Made by a program: the position numbers and the translations under genes
Shown here: positions 47,524 to 56,022 of the stretch, piece after piece
Layout: each line of letters starts with the position of its first letter
How positions within the stretch are numbered: position 1 is the first letter of the stretch
The notes under the pieces: generated by a model
Database searches by the model: none
What the model was told of the DNA's origin: nothing
Seen by the model: the letters and a program-made list of their open reading frames with translations, nothing else
DNA from: Desulfocapsa sp.
GTDB lineage: Bacteria > Desulfobacterota > Desulfobulbia > Desulfobulbales > Desulfocapsaceae
DNA: 64,000 nucleotides
Reading direction: 5' to 3'
NCBI GenBank assembly: GCA_022712975.1
Contig: JAFLJO010000143.1
Location: 1 to 64,000, forward strand

Positions 47524-47795
47524 TAACCATTTTCCTCCAAGCCGTCCAAGCCATCTGCCAGCGTTGAATCATAATCACTCCAGTCTTCACATTCTTTAGC
47601 CATGGCTTTGTAAGTATCAACCAAGGAGAGTTTCTTGTCATGGGTTTTTCTAAGAAGTAGACCCCTATCAGTTTCTTCAAGAACTAGTGAATCGGCAAAG
47701 CCATACTTTTGCAAAAGAATTTTGGGTAAACGGACTCCCATTGAATTGCCAATGGGTACTATTTTGATGTTTCTTGAGCGTACATGTTTTTCCAC
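47523..47795 (-). CDS. MazE-like AbrB-fold antitoxin
   Basis: 90 aa from a GTG start preceded by AAGGTGG. The swapped-hairpin AbrB/MazE fold is seen in IKIVPIGNSMGVRLPKILLQK and FADSLVLEETDRGLLLRK. A C-terminal acidic tail (ECEDWSDYDSTLADGLDGLEENG) is the expected toxin-binding and protease-sensitive part. It binds DNA as a dimer and usually represses its own operon; a perfect 23-bp palindrome lies 35 bp upstream of the start. Confidence 0.9.
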   Translation of the reverse strand: MEKHVRSRNIKIVPIGNSMGVRLPKILLQKYGFADSLVLEETDRGLLLRKTHDKKLSLVDTYKAMAKECEDWSDYDSTLADGLDGLEENG

Positions 47796-47829
47796 AATGC
47801 CACCTTAAATTTGTGCTGAAATTAAAGAT

Positions 47830-47852
47830 TCTGTAATTACAGTAATTACAGA
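47830..47852. promoter_or_regulatory. Palindromic operator of the mazEF-like operon
   Basis: TCTGTAATTA-CAG-TAATTACAGA: perfect 10-bp arms, 3-bp spacer, 35 bp before the antitoxin GTG. Position and symmetry fit autorepression by the MazE dimer. Confidence 0.65.
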
Positions 47853-48271
47853 ACCGGAAATTTGCAACACTAAAACAAAATTTTATAGTTATAGAAAGGA
47901 TTGAAGGGTAGAAGCGTGGAAGGGGGATCGAACCAAAATAACTGGCTGAATTAACGAGACATGAGAGCTGAAAATAGGGTGTTTTTTTTCTTAAACAGAC
48001 CTTTCTAATACTCAAAAGGCTACTTTAAGAAACAGTACGTGGTTCTGGAAAATACAATCTGGGACACACCACAAAAAAAAACGGCAAAAAGACGCCGAAC
48101 AAACGCATACACACCGACCGGCTCACACACAACTCTCCAAGAAGAAGCGACAACTATCCTGACACAGGGGGGTAGTGCTAACACTATTGTTTTCCACACT
48201 TCAACTTGACTGTTTTCTTTCATTCTCCTACAATGTAACAGAACATTAACCTCTTCCTAATAGGATTCCAC
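47853..48271. other. Intergenic region between mazE and nfeD, no gene recognised
   Basis: About 420 bp; the open frame at 48020-48223 (minus) has no ribosome site, family or codon bias and is rejected. It contains CAACTATCCTGACACAGG (48151-48168), identical to 56851-56868, another intergenic site. Confidence 0.4.
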
Positions 48272-48733
48272 ATGGAAATCGCATATCCCGGCCTGATGTG
48301 GCTGACTATCGGTGTAGCCTTCTTTGTTTTAGAGATGGCGGTACCCGGCTTTATCCTTTTCTTTTTCGGGGTCGCTGCATGGCTGACTGCTTTGGGCTGT
48401 TATTTTTTCCCATTGGATGTCACCATGCAGCTTGCTGTATTCTTAGTACTTTCACTTGTTTGTCTTTTCAGTCTTCGTGGTCTTATGACAAAAGTATTTA
48501 TCGGAGATAAAATAGATGAGGGTGAAGACGCAATTCTTGCACATGGTGGTGAAAAATGCGTGGTCACCTCCGACATCAATCCGCCTTCTGAAGGACAGGT
48601 TAAATTTGCAGGTACATTCTGGAGAGCTGAAGCAAGTGAAGCATTTGCAGAAGGTGAAGTTGTTGAAATAGTAAAACAGAACAATTTGCTTATCACCGTC
48701 AAAAAAATCGTCTTAGGAACGGAAACGAAATAA
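48272..48733 (+). CDS. Short NfeD-family membrane protein
   Basis: 153 aa with two or three transmembrane helices in the first half (GLMWLTIGVAFFVLEMAVPG with the conserved GxxFFVLE-type pattern, then FFFGVAAWLTALGCYF and LAVFLVLSLVCLFSL). A soluble OB-fold follows, with GGEKCVVTSDINPPSEGQVKFAGTFWRAEAS. Short NfeD proteins lack the ClpP-like protease and partner with SPFH proteins, here the paraslipin encoded 55 bp downstream. The stop codon is supplied by a dispersed 20-mer repeat (48717-48736), so the tail may have been replaced when the repeat inserted. Confidence 0.87.
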   Translation: MEIAYPGLMWLTIGVAFFVLEMAVPGFILFFFGVAAWLTALGCYFFPLDVTMQLAVFLVLSLVCLFSLRGLMTKVFIGDKIDEGEDAILAHGGEKCVVTSDINPPSEGQVKFAGTFWRAEASEAFAEGEVVEIVKQNNLLITVKKIVLGTETK

Positions 48734-48736
48734 GTT
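48717..48736 (+). repeat. Copy of the GAACGGAAACGAAATAAGTT dispersed repeat
   Basis: Identical to 36818-36837. It includes the stop codon of the NfeD-family gene (ACG AAA TAA). Confidence 0.7.
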
Positions 48737-48788
48737 CAAGGTATATCGCGAACGTTCTTTAACTCAAGTTCCCTTTTAAGGAGAAAAT

Positions 48789-49775
48789 ATGGAAACGCTT
48801 ATTGCCCTTGGTATCATTGCTGCCCTTATCATTTCGATTCTCTACAAAACTGCTGTGGTTGTACCGCAACGTATGGAATTTATTGTAGAGCGACTTGGAA
48901 AATACAGAACAACTCTACAAGCAGGTCTTCACATCCTTATCCCCTTCATTGACAAAGTCGCCTATAGACGAAGCCTCAAAGAAGAGCCCATTGATATCGC
49001 AGCCCAAACCTGTATTACTGCAGATAATGTCACCCTTGAAATTGATGGTATCTTGTATATCCAAGTCATAAATTCCAAGAAATCAGCATATGGGATTGAT
49101 AATTTCCACTTTGCGGCCGCCCAGCTTGCACAGACTAGTCTCCGTTCTGCCATCGGTAAGATTGATCTGGACAAAACGTTTGAAGCCAGGGAAACATTAA
49201 ATGGACATGTTGTTATGGCACTCGATGAAGCCGCTGAAAACTGGGGTGTAAAAGTCCTTCGTTATGAGATCAAAGATATCCAGCCGCCACGCACAGTTCT
49301 GGAAGCCATGGAAAAACAGATGAAGGCAGAACGGGAAAAACGAGCTGAGATTGCACGATCGGAAGGTGATAAACAGTCAACTATTAACCGTGCAGAAGGT
49401 GATAGAGCAGAGGCTATTGCATTGTCCGAAGGAGAAAAGATGAAACAAATAAATGAGGCTGAAGGAAAGGCCAGGGAAATTATCCTGGTGGCAGATGCCA
49501 CGGCAGAAGGCATACGAAAAGTAGCAGAATCTCTGAGCATGCCCGGAGGATATGAGGCTGCAAACCTGGAAGTTGCTAAAAGCTACGTGCGCGAATTTGG
49601 AAACCTGGCAAAGGAAAATAATACCATGATTATTCCTGCCAGTTTAACTGATGTAGCGTCCATGGTAACAGCGGCCATGTCCACTATTAAGCAGACCAAA
49701 ACAGACTACCCGACACCTAAACCACCCGTTATAAAGCCTGCCGGATCTACACAAATCCGTACATCTCGTGCATAA
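48789..49775 (+). CDS. SPFH/paraslipin (stomatin-like) membrane protein
   Basis: 328 aa. One N-terminal membrane segment (LIALGIIAALIISILYKTAVVVPQ) precedes the SPFH domain (about 25-180: ERLGKYRTTLQAGLHILIPF, CITADNVTLEIDGILYI, LAQTSLRSAIGKIDLDKTFE). A predicted coiled coil of EA-rich repeats follows (about 185-260; EKRAEIARSEGDKQ, AEGDRAEAIALSEGEKM). The family assembles into large membrane rings that organise microdomains and modulate proteases. It follows the NfeD-like gene, the most common genomic partner. Confidence 0.94.
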   Translation: METLIALGIIAALIISILYKTAVVVPQRMEFIVERLGKYRTTLQAGLHILIPFIDKVAYRRSLKEEPIDIAAQTCITADNVTLEIDGILYIQVINSKKSAYGIDNFHFAAAQLAQTSLRSAIGKIDLDKTFEARETLNGHVVMALDEAAENWGVKVLRYEIKDIQPPRTVLEAMEKQMKAEREKRAEIARSEGDKQSTINRAEGDRAEAIALSEGEKMKQINEAEGKAREIILVADATAEGIRKVAESLSMPGGYEAANLEVAKSYVREFGNLAKENNTMIIPASLTDVASMVTAAMSTIKQTKTDYPTPKPPVIKPAGSTQIRTSRA

Positions 49776-49788
49776 ACAAATAAACAAC

Positions 49789-49838
49789 TTTTTCATTTCA
49801 TGTCTTGAGACTACTTTGCTCAGACATGAAATGAAAAA
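49789..49838. terminator. Long inverted repeat between convergent paraslipin and der genes
   Basis: TTTTTCATTTCATGTCT plus GAG pairs with CTCAGACATGAAATGAAAAA (one inserted base). Both strands begin with T-runs and end in A-runs, so it is not a standard intrinsic terminator. It may still hinder transcription from both sides. Confidence 0.5.
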
Positions 49839-49870
49839 AAATCAAGACGTCAAAAATGGCGGTATAGCGA

Positions 49871-51220
49871 CTATCTCTTTCCTTTTTTGTCCCGATTTTT
49901 ATCACGAATAAAAAGTTGAATGGGAACCTTATCCAAGCCAAGTCCATCACGAAACCTGTTAGTCAGGTATCGTTCATAAGAGAAGTGTACACCCTTCGAA
50001 CTGTTACTCATAACCACAAACTTTGGCGGACTATTCCCTACTTGGGCAGTATAATAAAACTTGAGCCGCTTATTCTTATAAATCGGTGGCGAATGGTCAT
50101 CCACTGCATCCTGCAAAAGCCTGTTGAGAGCTGATGTGGGAAAAACAGCAGTAAACTGTTTATACACCGAGCCAATGGTCGGAAAGAGTCGTTTAATTCC
50201 GTATCCTGTAAGAGCTGAAGCAGTAAGAAGCGGAGCAAAACCAACAAAGGGAACAGCCAGAGCAATTTCGCCCATAATCTGTTTCTGGCGTTCCTTATCA
50301 TCTTTTACCAGATCCCATTTATTAACGAGCAGAATCAATCCCCTGCCCTGCTCCTGAGTATAACCAATTACTTTAGTGTCCTGTTCAGTGATACCTTCTT
50401 CAGCATCAATAAGAACAACTGCAATATCACACTTTTCAAGTGCAGCGAGAGCCTTCAAGATGGAAAACTTCTCCAGTTTCTCCTTGGTCTTTCCTTTTCT
50501 TCTAATACCTGCTGTATCAATAAGCAGATAACTATAGTTGCCGTGAGTGAGCAGAGTATCAACCGAGTCCCGAGTGGTGCCTGACACTTCGGACACCACC
50601 ATTCGATTATGACCAAGAATCTGATTTATCATGGAGGATTTCCCAACATTGGGGCGTCCAAAAAATGCCACCTTCACCGTACCTTCCGGAAGATCAAGTT
50701 TCTCTTCATTATCACGGAGACGTTCTGCCAAAGCATCCATAAGGGTAAAGAAACCATACTTATGTTCAGCAGATACTGCCCACAACTCATCCACCCCAAG
50801 TTCATAAAACTGGGACATTTGTTCCAGCTCCTGTTCCGGGCCGTCAATCTTATTGACTACATAAAAAATGGTTTTATCGGTTCGCCGCAGAAGATTTGCA
50901 ACTTCCTTGTCCGCAGGAGTCACTCCCTCTCGACCATCGAGCACAAAGAGGATAATATCCGCCTCTTCAATTGCAAGCAGTGCCTGATCACGGATATGAC
51001 CACCCATGGCATCACCACTAGCATCTTCAATGCCTCCGGTGTCTACGAGCATAAACAATTTATCGTCCCACACCACCTTTTCATAATGGCGATCACGGGT
51101 AACACCGGGAGTAGAATCAACGAGGGCTTTTCTGGAGCGCGTTATACGGTTGAAAAGTGTGGATTTTCCAACATTGGGACGCCCCACCAGAGCAACTATA
51201 GAATGAGTTTGAATAGGCAT
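49871..51220 (-). CDS. der: Ribosome-assembly GTPase Der (EngA)
   Basis: 449 aa with two tandem G domains, the hallmark of the family. G1 has GRPNVGKSTLFNRI, DSTPGVTRDRHY, DTGGIED and NKIDG; G2 has GRPNVGKSSMINQI, GTTRDSVDT, DTAGIRRKG and NKWDLVKD. A KH-like domain follows (about 355-440, LKFYYTAQVGNSPPKFV, SYERYLTNRFRDG). It is required for 50S subunit maturation. It lies 6 bp downstream of the DUF2959 gene. Confidence 0.96.
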   Translation of the reverse strand: MPIQTHSIVALVGRPNVGKSTLFNRITRSRKALVDSTPGVTRDRHYEKVVWDDKLFMLVDTGGIEDASGDAMGGHIRDQALLAIEEADIILFVLDGREGVTPADKEVANLLRRTDKTIFYVVNKIDGPEQELEQMSQFYELGVDELWAVSAEHKYGFFTLMDALAERLRDNEEKLDLPEGTVKVAFFGRPNVGKSSMINQILGHNRMVVSEVSGTTRDSVDTLLTHGNYSYLLIDTAGIRRKGKTKEKLEKFSILKALAALEKCDIAVVLIDAEEGITEQDTKVIGYTQEQGRGLILLVNKWDLVKDDKERQKQIMGEIALAVPFVGFAPLLTASALTGYGIKRLFPTIGSVYKQFTAVFPTSALNRLLQDAVDDHSPPIYKNKRLKFYYTAQVGNSPPKFVVMSNSSKGVHFSYERYLTNRFRDGLGLDKVPIQLFIRDKNRDKKGKR

Positions 51221-51226
51221 AATGTA

Positions 51227-51886
51227 CTAGCTTTTAATGTCAGCTATAAATTTATTAGATGAATCGATGGCGACGTTCATGGATTTAATCAACTCACCAA
51301 TCTGTCCTTCAAGATTGGCAAAATCAGACTGCAACGACCCGATTGCCTGTGCATTCAGGTTGTGTTTCAAAAAGAGGACATTGTCGTGAAAAATCTTCAA
51401 CACCGGTTCCATGGTCTGCTCTGCAGTTTTCATAGACGCAATCATTTCATTATAACGTACTTTCGTCGTTTTTAACTGCTCTTCACTCGAACGTCTTAAC
51501 TCCTTGCTCTCATATTGTTTCAGTTCGTTCTTCCATTCCTTGAAAAGGTCATTGGCCACAGATTCAATTTTGTTTATACGTGTGGAAACGTCATCTGCCG
51601 CATTTTTACTCTTTTCATACTCTTTATTGAGTTTATCATAGGCTTTTTTCAGATCGGTCTCTTCCAGTTTCACTACAGAATCAAACTGTTCAAGGGCTGA
51701 TTTAAACTGTTCTTGAGCAGCTGCCTGGGAGTCACGACCGTCTTCCACACGATCAACAAGGATGTCACGTTTATGAACACCAACTTTTTCCATGGCACCA
51801 TAGTATGTACTGGAACAGGCACTGATAAAGAACAGCAGGAAAGCACAAGAACAAAAAAACAAAATTTCCTTAGATCGCAATTTCAT
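51227..51886 (-). CDS. DUF2959-family lipoprotein
   Basis: 219 aa with a lipoprotein signal (FLLFFISACSSTYY, lipobox ISAC). The signature YYGAMEKVGVHKRDILVDRVEDGRDSQ identifies the DUF2959 family; the rest is long helices, probably coiled coil (about 60-210). The family has no known function but is found in the envelope. Its start lies 206 bp downstream of the tex stop codon, and it ends 6 bp before der, so both are probably transcribed together. Confidence 0.88.
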   Translation of the reverse strand: MKLRSKEILFFCSCAFLLFFISACSSTYYGAMEKVGVHKRDILVDRVEDGRDSQAAAQEQFKSALEQFDSVVKLEETDLKKAYDKLNKEYEKSKNAADDVSTRINKIESVANDLFKEWKNELKQYESKELRRSSEEQLKTTKVRYNEMIASMKTAEQTMEPVLKIFHDNVLFLKHNLNAQAIGSLQSDFANLEGQIGELIKSMNVAIDSSNKFIADIKS

Positions 51887-52092
51887 GTTATTGACCTCTG
51901 GTAATGAGTATGTCTGATAATCGTATTATGAAGGAAGTATACTTACACTGAAGGACGGCTGCTGGCTATAAATAAACGCAAGAACAAAATGGAATGCTTC
52001 TGTTTTACCTGGGTCAGAAGAACAAGTTTTCTAGGGGGTAAACGATAATTCGTTGAAGCAACTCACCCGAAATAATCCGCCTCACTACCTTT

Positions 52093-54240
52093 CTATCCTT
52101 CTTTCATAGAAAGTGCTATTCGTTTACGCTGAAGATCAACTTCCAGAACCCGAACCATAACTTGTTGGCGAACCTTAACAACTTCACTCGGCTCCTTAAT
52201 AAAACGATCAGCCAATTGGCTGATATGTATCAAACCATCCTGATGAACACCGATATCAACAAAGGCTCCAAATTTGGTTACATTGGTGATTATCCCCGGT
52301 AATTTCATGCCCTGTTCCAGATCATCCATGCTGTTAATATCTTCGCAAAAGGAAAATTCACTAAACTTTTCACGAGGATCACGACCCGGCTTTGCCAGCT
52401 CTGCCATGATATCATTGAGCGTTGGCAAACCAACATCATCGGTGACATAGCGTTTGATATCAATTGCTGCTCTGATTTCTGAATCTTCAATGAGATCAGC
52501 AACTCCTGAATTACAATCTTTGGCCATTTGTTCAATGATTCCATATCGCTCAGGATGGACAGCGCTGGCATCAAGTGGATTGTTGGCACCTCCAATACGT
52601 AAGAAACCGGCACACTGTTCAAAAGCTTTTTTCCCGAGACGAGGTACCTTCAACACCAGTTTACGGGTGGCAAACGGGCCATTGTCATTACGGTATTGAA
52701 CAATGTTCTTAGCCAGCACCGGACCTAAGCCGGAAACATGGGCAAGCAGCTCCGCACTCGCACTGTTGAGTTCCACTCCCACATTATTGACACAACTGGC
52801 AACGGTGTCATCCAGACTTTTCTTAAGTGCTCCCTGATTAACGTCATGCTGGTACTGCCCGACTCCAATGACTTTGGGATCAAGCTTCACAAGTTCTGCC
52901 AGTGGATCCTGCAAACGACGACCAATGGAAACCGAACCACGTACGGTGAGATCATAGTCAGGGAATTCCATGCGGGCAGTTTCCGAGGCAGAATATATGG
53001 AGGCACCACTTTCATCCACCATAGTTATAATTATCCCCTCTCCCAGATTTAGGTTCCTGACAAAAGACTCCGTCTCTCGGCCTGCTGTGCCATTACCGAT
53101 GGCAATGGCCTCTATTTTATATTTCAGACAGAGTTTGCGGGTTATCTGCCCCGCCTCATGGTTTTTCCCTTCAGAGTGCGTCGGATAAATTGTGGTAGAA
53201 TGCAATAATTGCCCATGTTCGTCCAGGCAGACTAATTTGGCTCCGGTACGAAAACCCGGATCCAATGCCATAACCCGTTTGTGCCCAAGGGGCGATGCAA
53301 GAAGCAATTCCCGCAAATTGTCAACAAAGACCTGTATAGCCTCACGATCCGCCTGTTCTTTCAGTTCTGCCCGTAATTCATTTTCAAGTGATGGCCCAAG
53401 GAGCCTTTTGTAGCTGTCTGCCGCCGCGAGCGTTATCTGTGTTGTTGTTGCTGTTGCCCCACCGTCTTTACTATATTTTCTACCAAGAAATTCCAGGGCT
53501 GCCTCTTCTGAGGGTCGTATACTCAGCTTTAATATTTTTTCATTTTCGCCACGCAACATGGCAAGCAACCGATGCCCTGCTACCTTAGCCGCTGGTTCCT
53601 GCCACTCAAAATAATCTCTAAATTTGGCTCCGGCCTCCTGATTTTTTTTAACAACTTTAGATATAATTATTGCATTACTCACAAAAAGACGACGCAGGCC
53701 AGCTCGAACAGCGGAATCTTCACTTATCCATTCAGCGATAATATCACGAGCTCCTGCCAAAGCTTCGTCACTGTTGGCAACTCCTTTGTCTCTACTGACA
53801 AAACTCCCCGTGTCAAGAGAACGGTTATCCTGCTGGAAAATTGCCTGAGCCAAAGGTTCCAACCCTTTCTCTCTGGCAATAAGACTTCGGGTACGCCGTT
53901 TGAGACGATGCGGCAGGTAAACATCCTCAAGAATCGTTAAATTGGGAGCAGCCAGAACAGCCTTGTGCAGAGCAGGGTGTAATAGATCCCGTTCCGTAAG
54001 GGAATTGAGAATAGTCTTTCGACGTTTATCCAGTTCGGCCAGTTGCAGCAATCGATCACGGATAGCAGCAATCTGGATTTCATCCAATAATCCAGTGGCT
54101 TCTTTACGATAACGGGCAATAAAAGGCACGGTACCACCATCTTCCAGCAGAGTCTCCACAGCCGCAACCTGTCCGGTCTTAAGTTGCATTTCCTTTGAAA
54201 CAATATCCTGGTGTCTGCTCATATTGGGAGTTGTATTCAT
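52093..54240 (-). CDS. Tex-family RNA-binding transcription accessory protein
   Basis: 715 aa, close to the usual Tex length (about 770). The N-terminal helical region has FIARYRKEATGLLDE and LEDVYLPHRLKRRTR. A YqgF-like domain follows (VMALDPGFRTGAKLVCLDE, IAIGNGTAGRETESF), then helix-hairpin-helix motifs (HVSGLGPVLAKNIVQYR, VPRLGKKAFEQCAGFLRI) and a C-terminal S1 domain (about 635-712; ITNVTKFGAFVDIGVHQDGL). Tex binds nucleic acid and affects transcription and stress responses. It is divergent from the EHD-like gene. Confidence 0.94.
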   Translation of the reverse strand: MNTTPNMSRHQDIVSKEMQLKTGQVAAVETLLEDGGTVPFIARYRKEATGLLDEIQIAAIRDRLLQLAELDKRRKTILNSLTERDLLHPALHKAVLAAPNLTILEDVYLPHRLKRRTRSLIAREKGLEPLAQAIFQQDNRSLDTGSFVSRDKGVANSDEALAGARDIIAEWISEDSAVRAGLRRLFVSNAIIISKVVKKNQEAGAKFRDYFEWQEPAAKVAGHRLLAMLRGENEKILKLSIRPSEEAALEFLGRKYSKDGGATATTTQITLAAADSYKRLLGPSLENELRAELKEQADREAIQVFVDNLRELLLASPLGHKRVMALDPGFRTGAKLVCLDEHGQLLHSTTIYPTHSEGKNHEAGQITRKLCLKYKIEAIAIGNGTAGRETESFVRNLNLGEGIIITMVDESGASIYSASETARMEFPDYDLTVRGSVSIGRRLQDPLAELVKLDPKVIGVGQYQHDVNQGALKKSLDDTVASCVNNVGVELNSASAELLAHVSGLGPVLAKNIVQYRNDNGPFATRKLVLKVPRLGKKAFEQCAGFLRIGGANNPLDASAVHPERYGIIEQMAKDCNSGVADLIEDSEIRAAIDIKRYVTDDVGLPTLNDIMAELAKPGRDPREKFSEFSFCEDINSMDDLEQGMKLPGIITNVTKFGAFVDIGVHQDGLIHISQLADRFIKEPSEVVKVRQQVMVRVLEVDLQRKRIALSMKEG

Positions 54241-54575
54241 AGCTGCCTGAAAGTGATTTGTGTTCTTTATGGGAAAACTTTCTTAAAAAAGTATTGATTA
54301 TTTGCTGTCTGATAAACTCATTCATCGAATATATGTCAAGACATACCTTAGAGACTGTTACGAAAAAATCCATCTCGCTACTAATTCATTTAAAACTATT
54401 CTTTAACCTTTTTCATTTCAGCTCCAAACATAGTATGCTAATGTATGATATTGTATTACAAATAGATCCAACCCATTGGCTAATTATTCAAATGCACGGC
54501 ACCTGTGCGGGCAGCACTATAAATATCGACAAATAGTTACACGTTTTATTAATACGCTACACAGAGGGTTCTCCT
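54241..54575. other. Divergent intergenic region, no gene recognised
   Basis: About 335 bp between tex and the EHD-like gene. An open frame at 54258-54536 (plus) has no ribosome site and no recognisable product. AGAGGG lies 7 nt before the ATG of the EHD-like gene. Confidence 0.4.
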
Positions 54576-55925
54576 ATGCTTGAATCAAAATTACAGACTG
54601 AAATTCAGAACAGAATTAATAAAAAGATAGCACCGTTATTTTCCAAATATAATATGGATTTCAGCGGCCTTGAATCCAGTATGAAATGGAAACCAATTGT
54701 TCTTATAATTGGCAACTACTCTTCCGGTAAATCCACTCTGATTAATGAAATCATAGGCTCTGATATCCAGCGTACCGGACAGGCACCCACCGATGATGCC
54801 TTTACCGTGATCACTTCTGAGGGAAGTGACAAACCACGGGAAGTTCCTGGATCCACACTCATCAATGATGATAACTTACCATTTGTTAAATTTAAGAAAT
54901 ATGGTGAGAGACTTACCTCCCACTTATGCCTGAAAAATATCGACTCACCTGACTTTGAGAACATGACCATCATTGACAGCCCGGGAATGCTTGACGCCAC
55001 AACGGAAAAAGATCGCGGCTATGATTACATGGAAGTACTCGGTGAGTTTGCCAGGATGGCCGACCTCATTGTCCTCATGTTTGATCCTCATAAGGCAGGA
55101 ACTATCAAAGAGACCTACTCGGCAATACGAAACACTCTGCCGGAGAAATCCGGTGAAGATAGAATAGTTTTTGTTTTGAGCCGTATCGATGAGTGTGACA
55201 ATATCAGCGACCTTGTACGTTCTTACGGGACGTTATGCTGGAATATGTCCCAGATGACAGGCCGGAAAGATATCCCCCATATTTATCTTACGTATTCTTC
55301 TAATGTGGCAAATTCCACCAAGGCAGAAGATAATTTATGGCCTCAGGAGAGAACAGAGCTCATAGAAAAGATACACGCAGCTCCCAATCTTCGACTGAAT
55401 CACATATTAGAAGATATTGACCGCCAGGTGAATGAGCTGCATATAGTTTGCGAGGCCATGACCGAATTTACCCAAAGGGGTCGCAAGCTCTTCGGAAAAA
55501 TTGGACAAACAACAGCTGCTCTTGCTATTGGTTTATTTTGTTTTGGAGATGTTGTAACCAACTCCATTTTTTCTCTACCAAAACAAACCCTCATCTCATC
55601 ACTGCGGGGAGAAGGTTTTTCTTTCACGAATCTGATCCTTCCCCTTATATTTCTTTGCGGTACCCTGGCGCTTGGAGTGGTTCTCTTCAATAATTTTGGA
55701 TTTAAGAAGCTTCTCAAGGACACACTTTCAGACAGCAGTCAGCTTGTTAATCTTGACAATGACTACCGAAGGCATCTCTGGGAAAAAATGGCAGGAACCA
55801 CTAATGAACTCCTGCAAAAGAGCAGTTCCAAAGACATTTGGCATGCACATTCCAGCAACCTGGCAAGAATACGTCGATTTCTTGATGGTGATCTGAAAAA
55901 ATATTATGATAAATTGCGATCTTGA
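54576..55925 (+). CDS. EHD/dynamin-like membrane-remodelling NTPase
   Basis: 449 aa. The segment IAPLFSKYNMDFSGLE, then KWKPIVLIIGNYSSGKST (P-loop 46-54), QAPTDDAFTVITSEG, MTIIDSPGMLD (134-140), DRGYDYMEVLGEFARMADL, LMFDPHKAGTIKETYSAI and SDLVRSYGTLCWNMSQM follows the eukaryotic EHD ATPase order motif for motif, including the RGYDF-like and FDxHK segments. SRID (202-205) replaces NKAD. LEDIDRQVNEL and two membrane helices (about 311-331 and 350-372) come next. The EH domain is absent. EHDs tubulate and scission membranes; here the enzyme appears to be permanently membrane-anchored. It is flanked by unrelated genes, so no partner is suggested. Confidence 0.85.
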   Translation: MLESKLQTEIQNRINKKIAPLFSKYNMDFSGLESSMKWKPIVLIIGNYSSGKSTLINEIIGSDIQRTGQAPTDDAFTVITSEGSDKPREVPGSTLINDDNLPFVKFKKYGERLTSHLCLKNIDSPDFENMTIIDSPGMLDATTEKDRGYDYMEVLGEFARMADLIVLMFDPHKAGTIKETYSAIRNTLPEKSGEDRIVFVLSRIDECDNISDLVRSYGTLCWNMSQMTGRKDIPHIYLTYSSNVANSTKAEDNLWPQERTELIEKIHAAPNLRLNHILEDIDRQVNELHIVCEAMTEFTQRGRKLFGKIGQTTAALAIGLFCFGDVVTNSIFSLPKQTLISSLRGEGFSFTNLILPLIFLCGTLALGVVLFNNFGFKKLLKDTLSDSSQLVNLDNDYRRHLWEKMAGTTNELLQKSSSKDIWHAHSSNLARIRRFLDGDLKKYYDKLRS

Positions 55926-55986
55926 CTTGAACGACATGATACTTCTAAGCGACTGGTACAGCTAGTAGTAAGCAGTGCCAGGTGTA

Positions 55987-56016
55987 AGAACCTTACAAAA
56001 TATTTTGTAAGGTTCT
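55987..56016. terminator. 30-bp perfect palindrome between convergent genes
   Basis: AGAACCTTACAAAAT followed directly by its exact reverse complement, with no loop, lies between the EHD-like gene and bpt. It can form a hairpin on either strand and may act as a bidirectional terminator. Confidence 0.55.
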
Positions 56017-56022
56017 ATGATT

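Noticed and set aside
48020-48223. 67-codon minus-strand open frame between mazE and nfeD
   Set aside because: No ribosome site, no domain, Cys- and Val-rich composition unlike neighbours, and it spans a repeated 18-mer.
49789-49838. Canonical rho-independent terminator after the paraslipin gene
   Set aside because: The stem is real but the T-runs are at the 5' ends of both strands, the opposite of an intrinsic terminator, so it is listed only as an inverted repeat.
54258-54536. 92-codon open frame upstream of the EHD-like gene
   Set aside because: No start signal or family; lies in the divergent promoter region.
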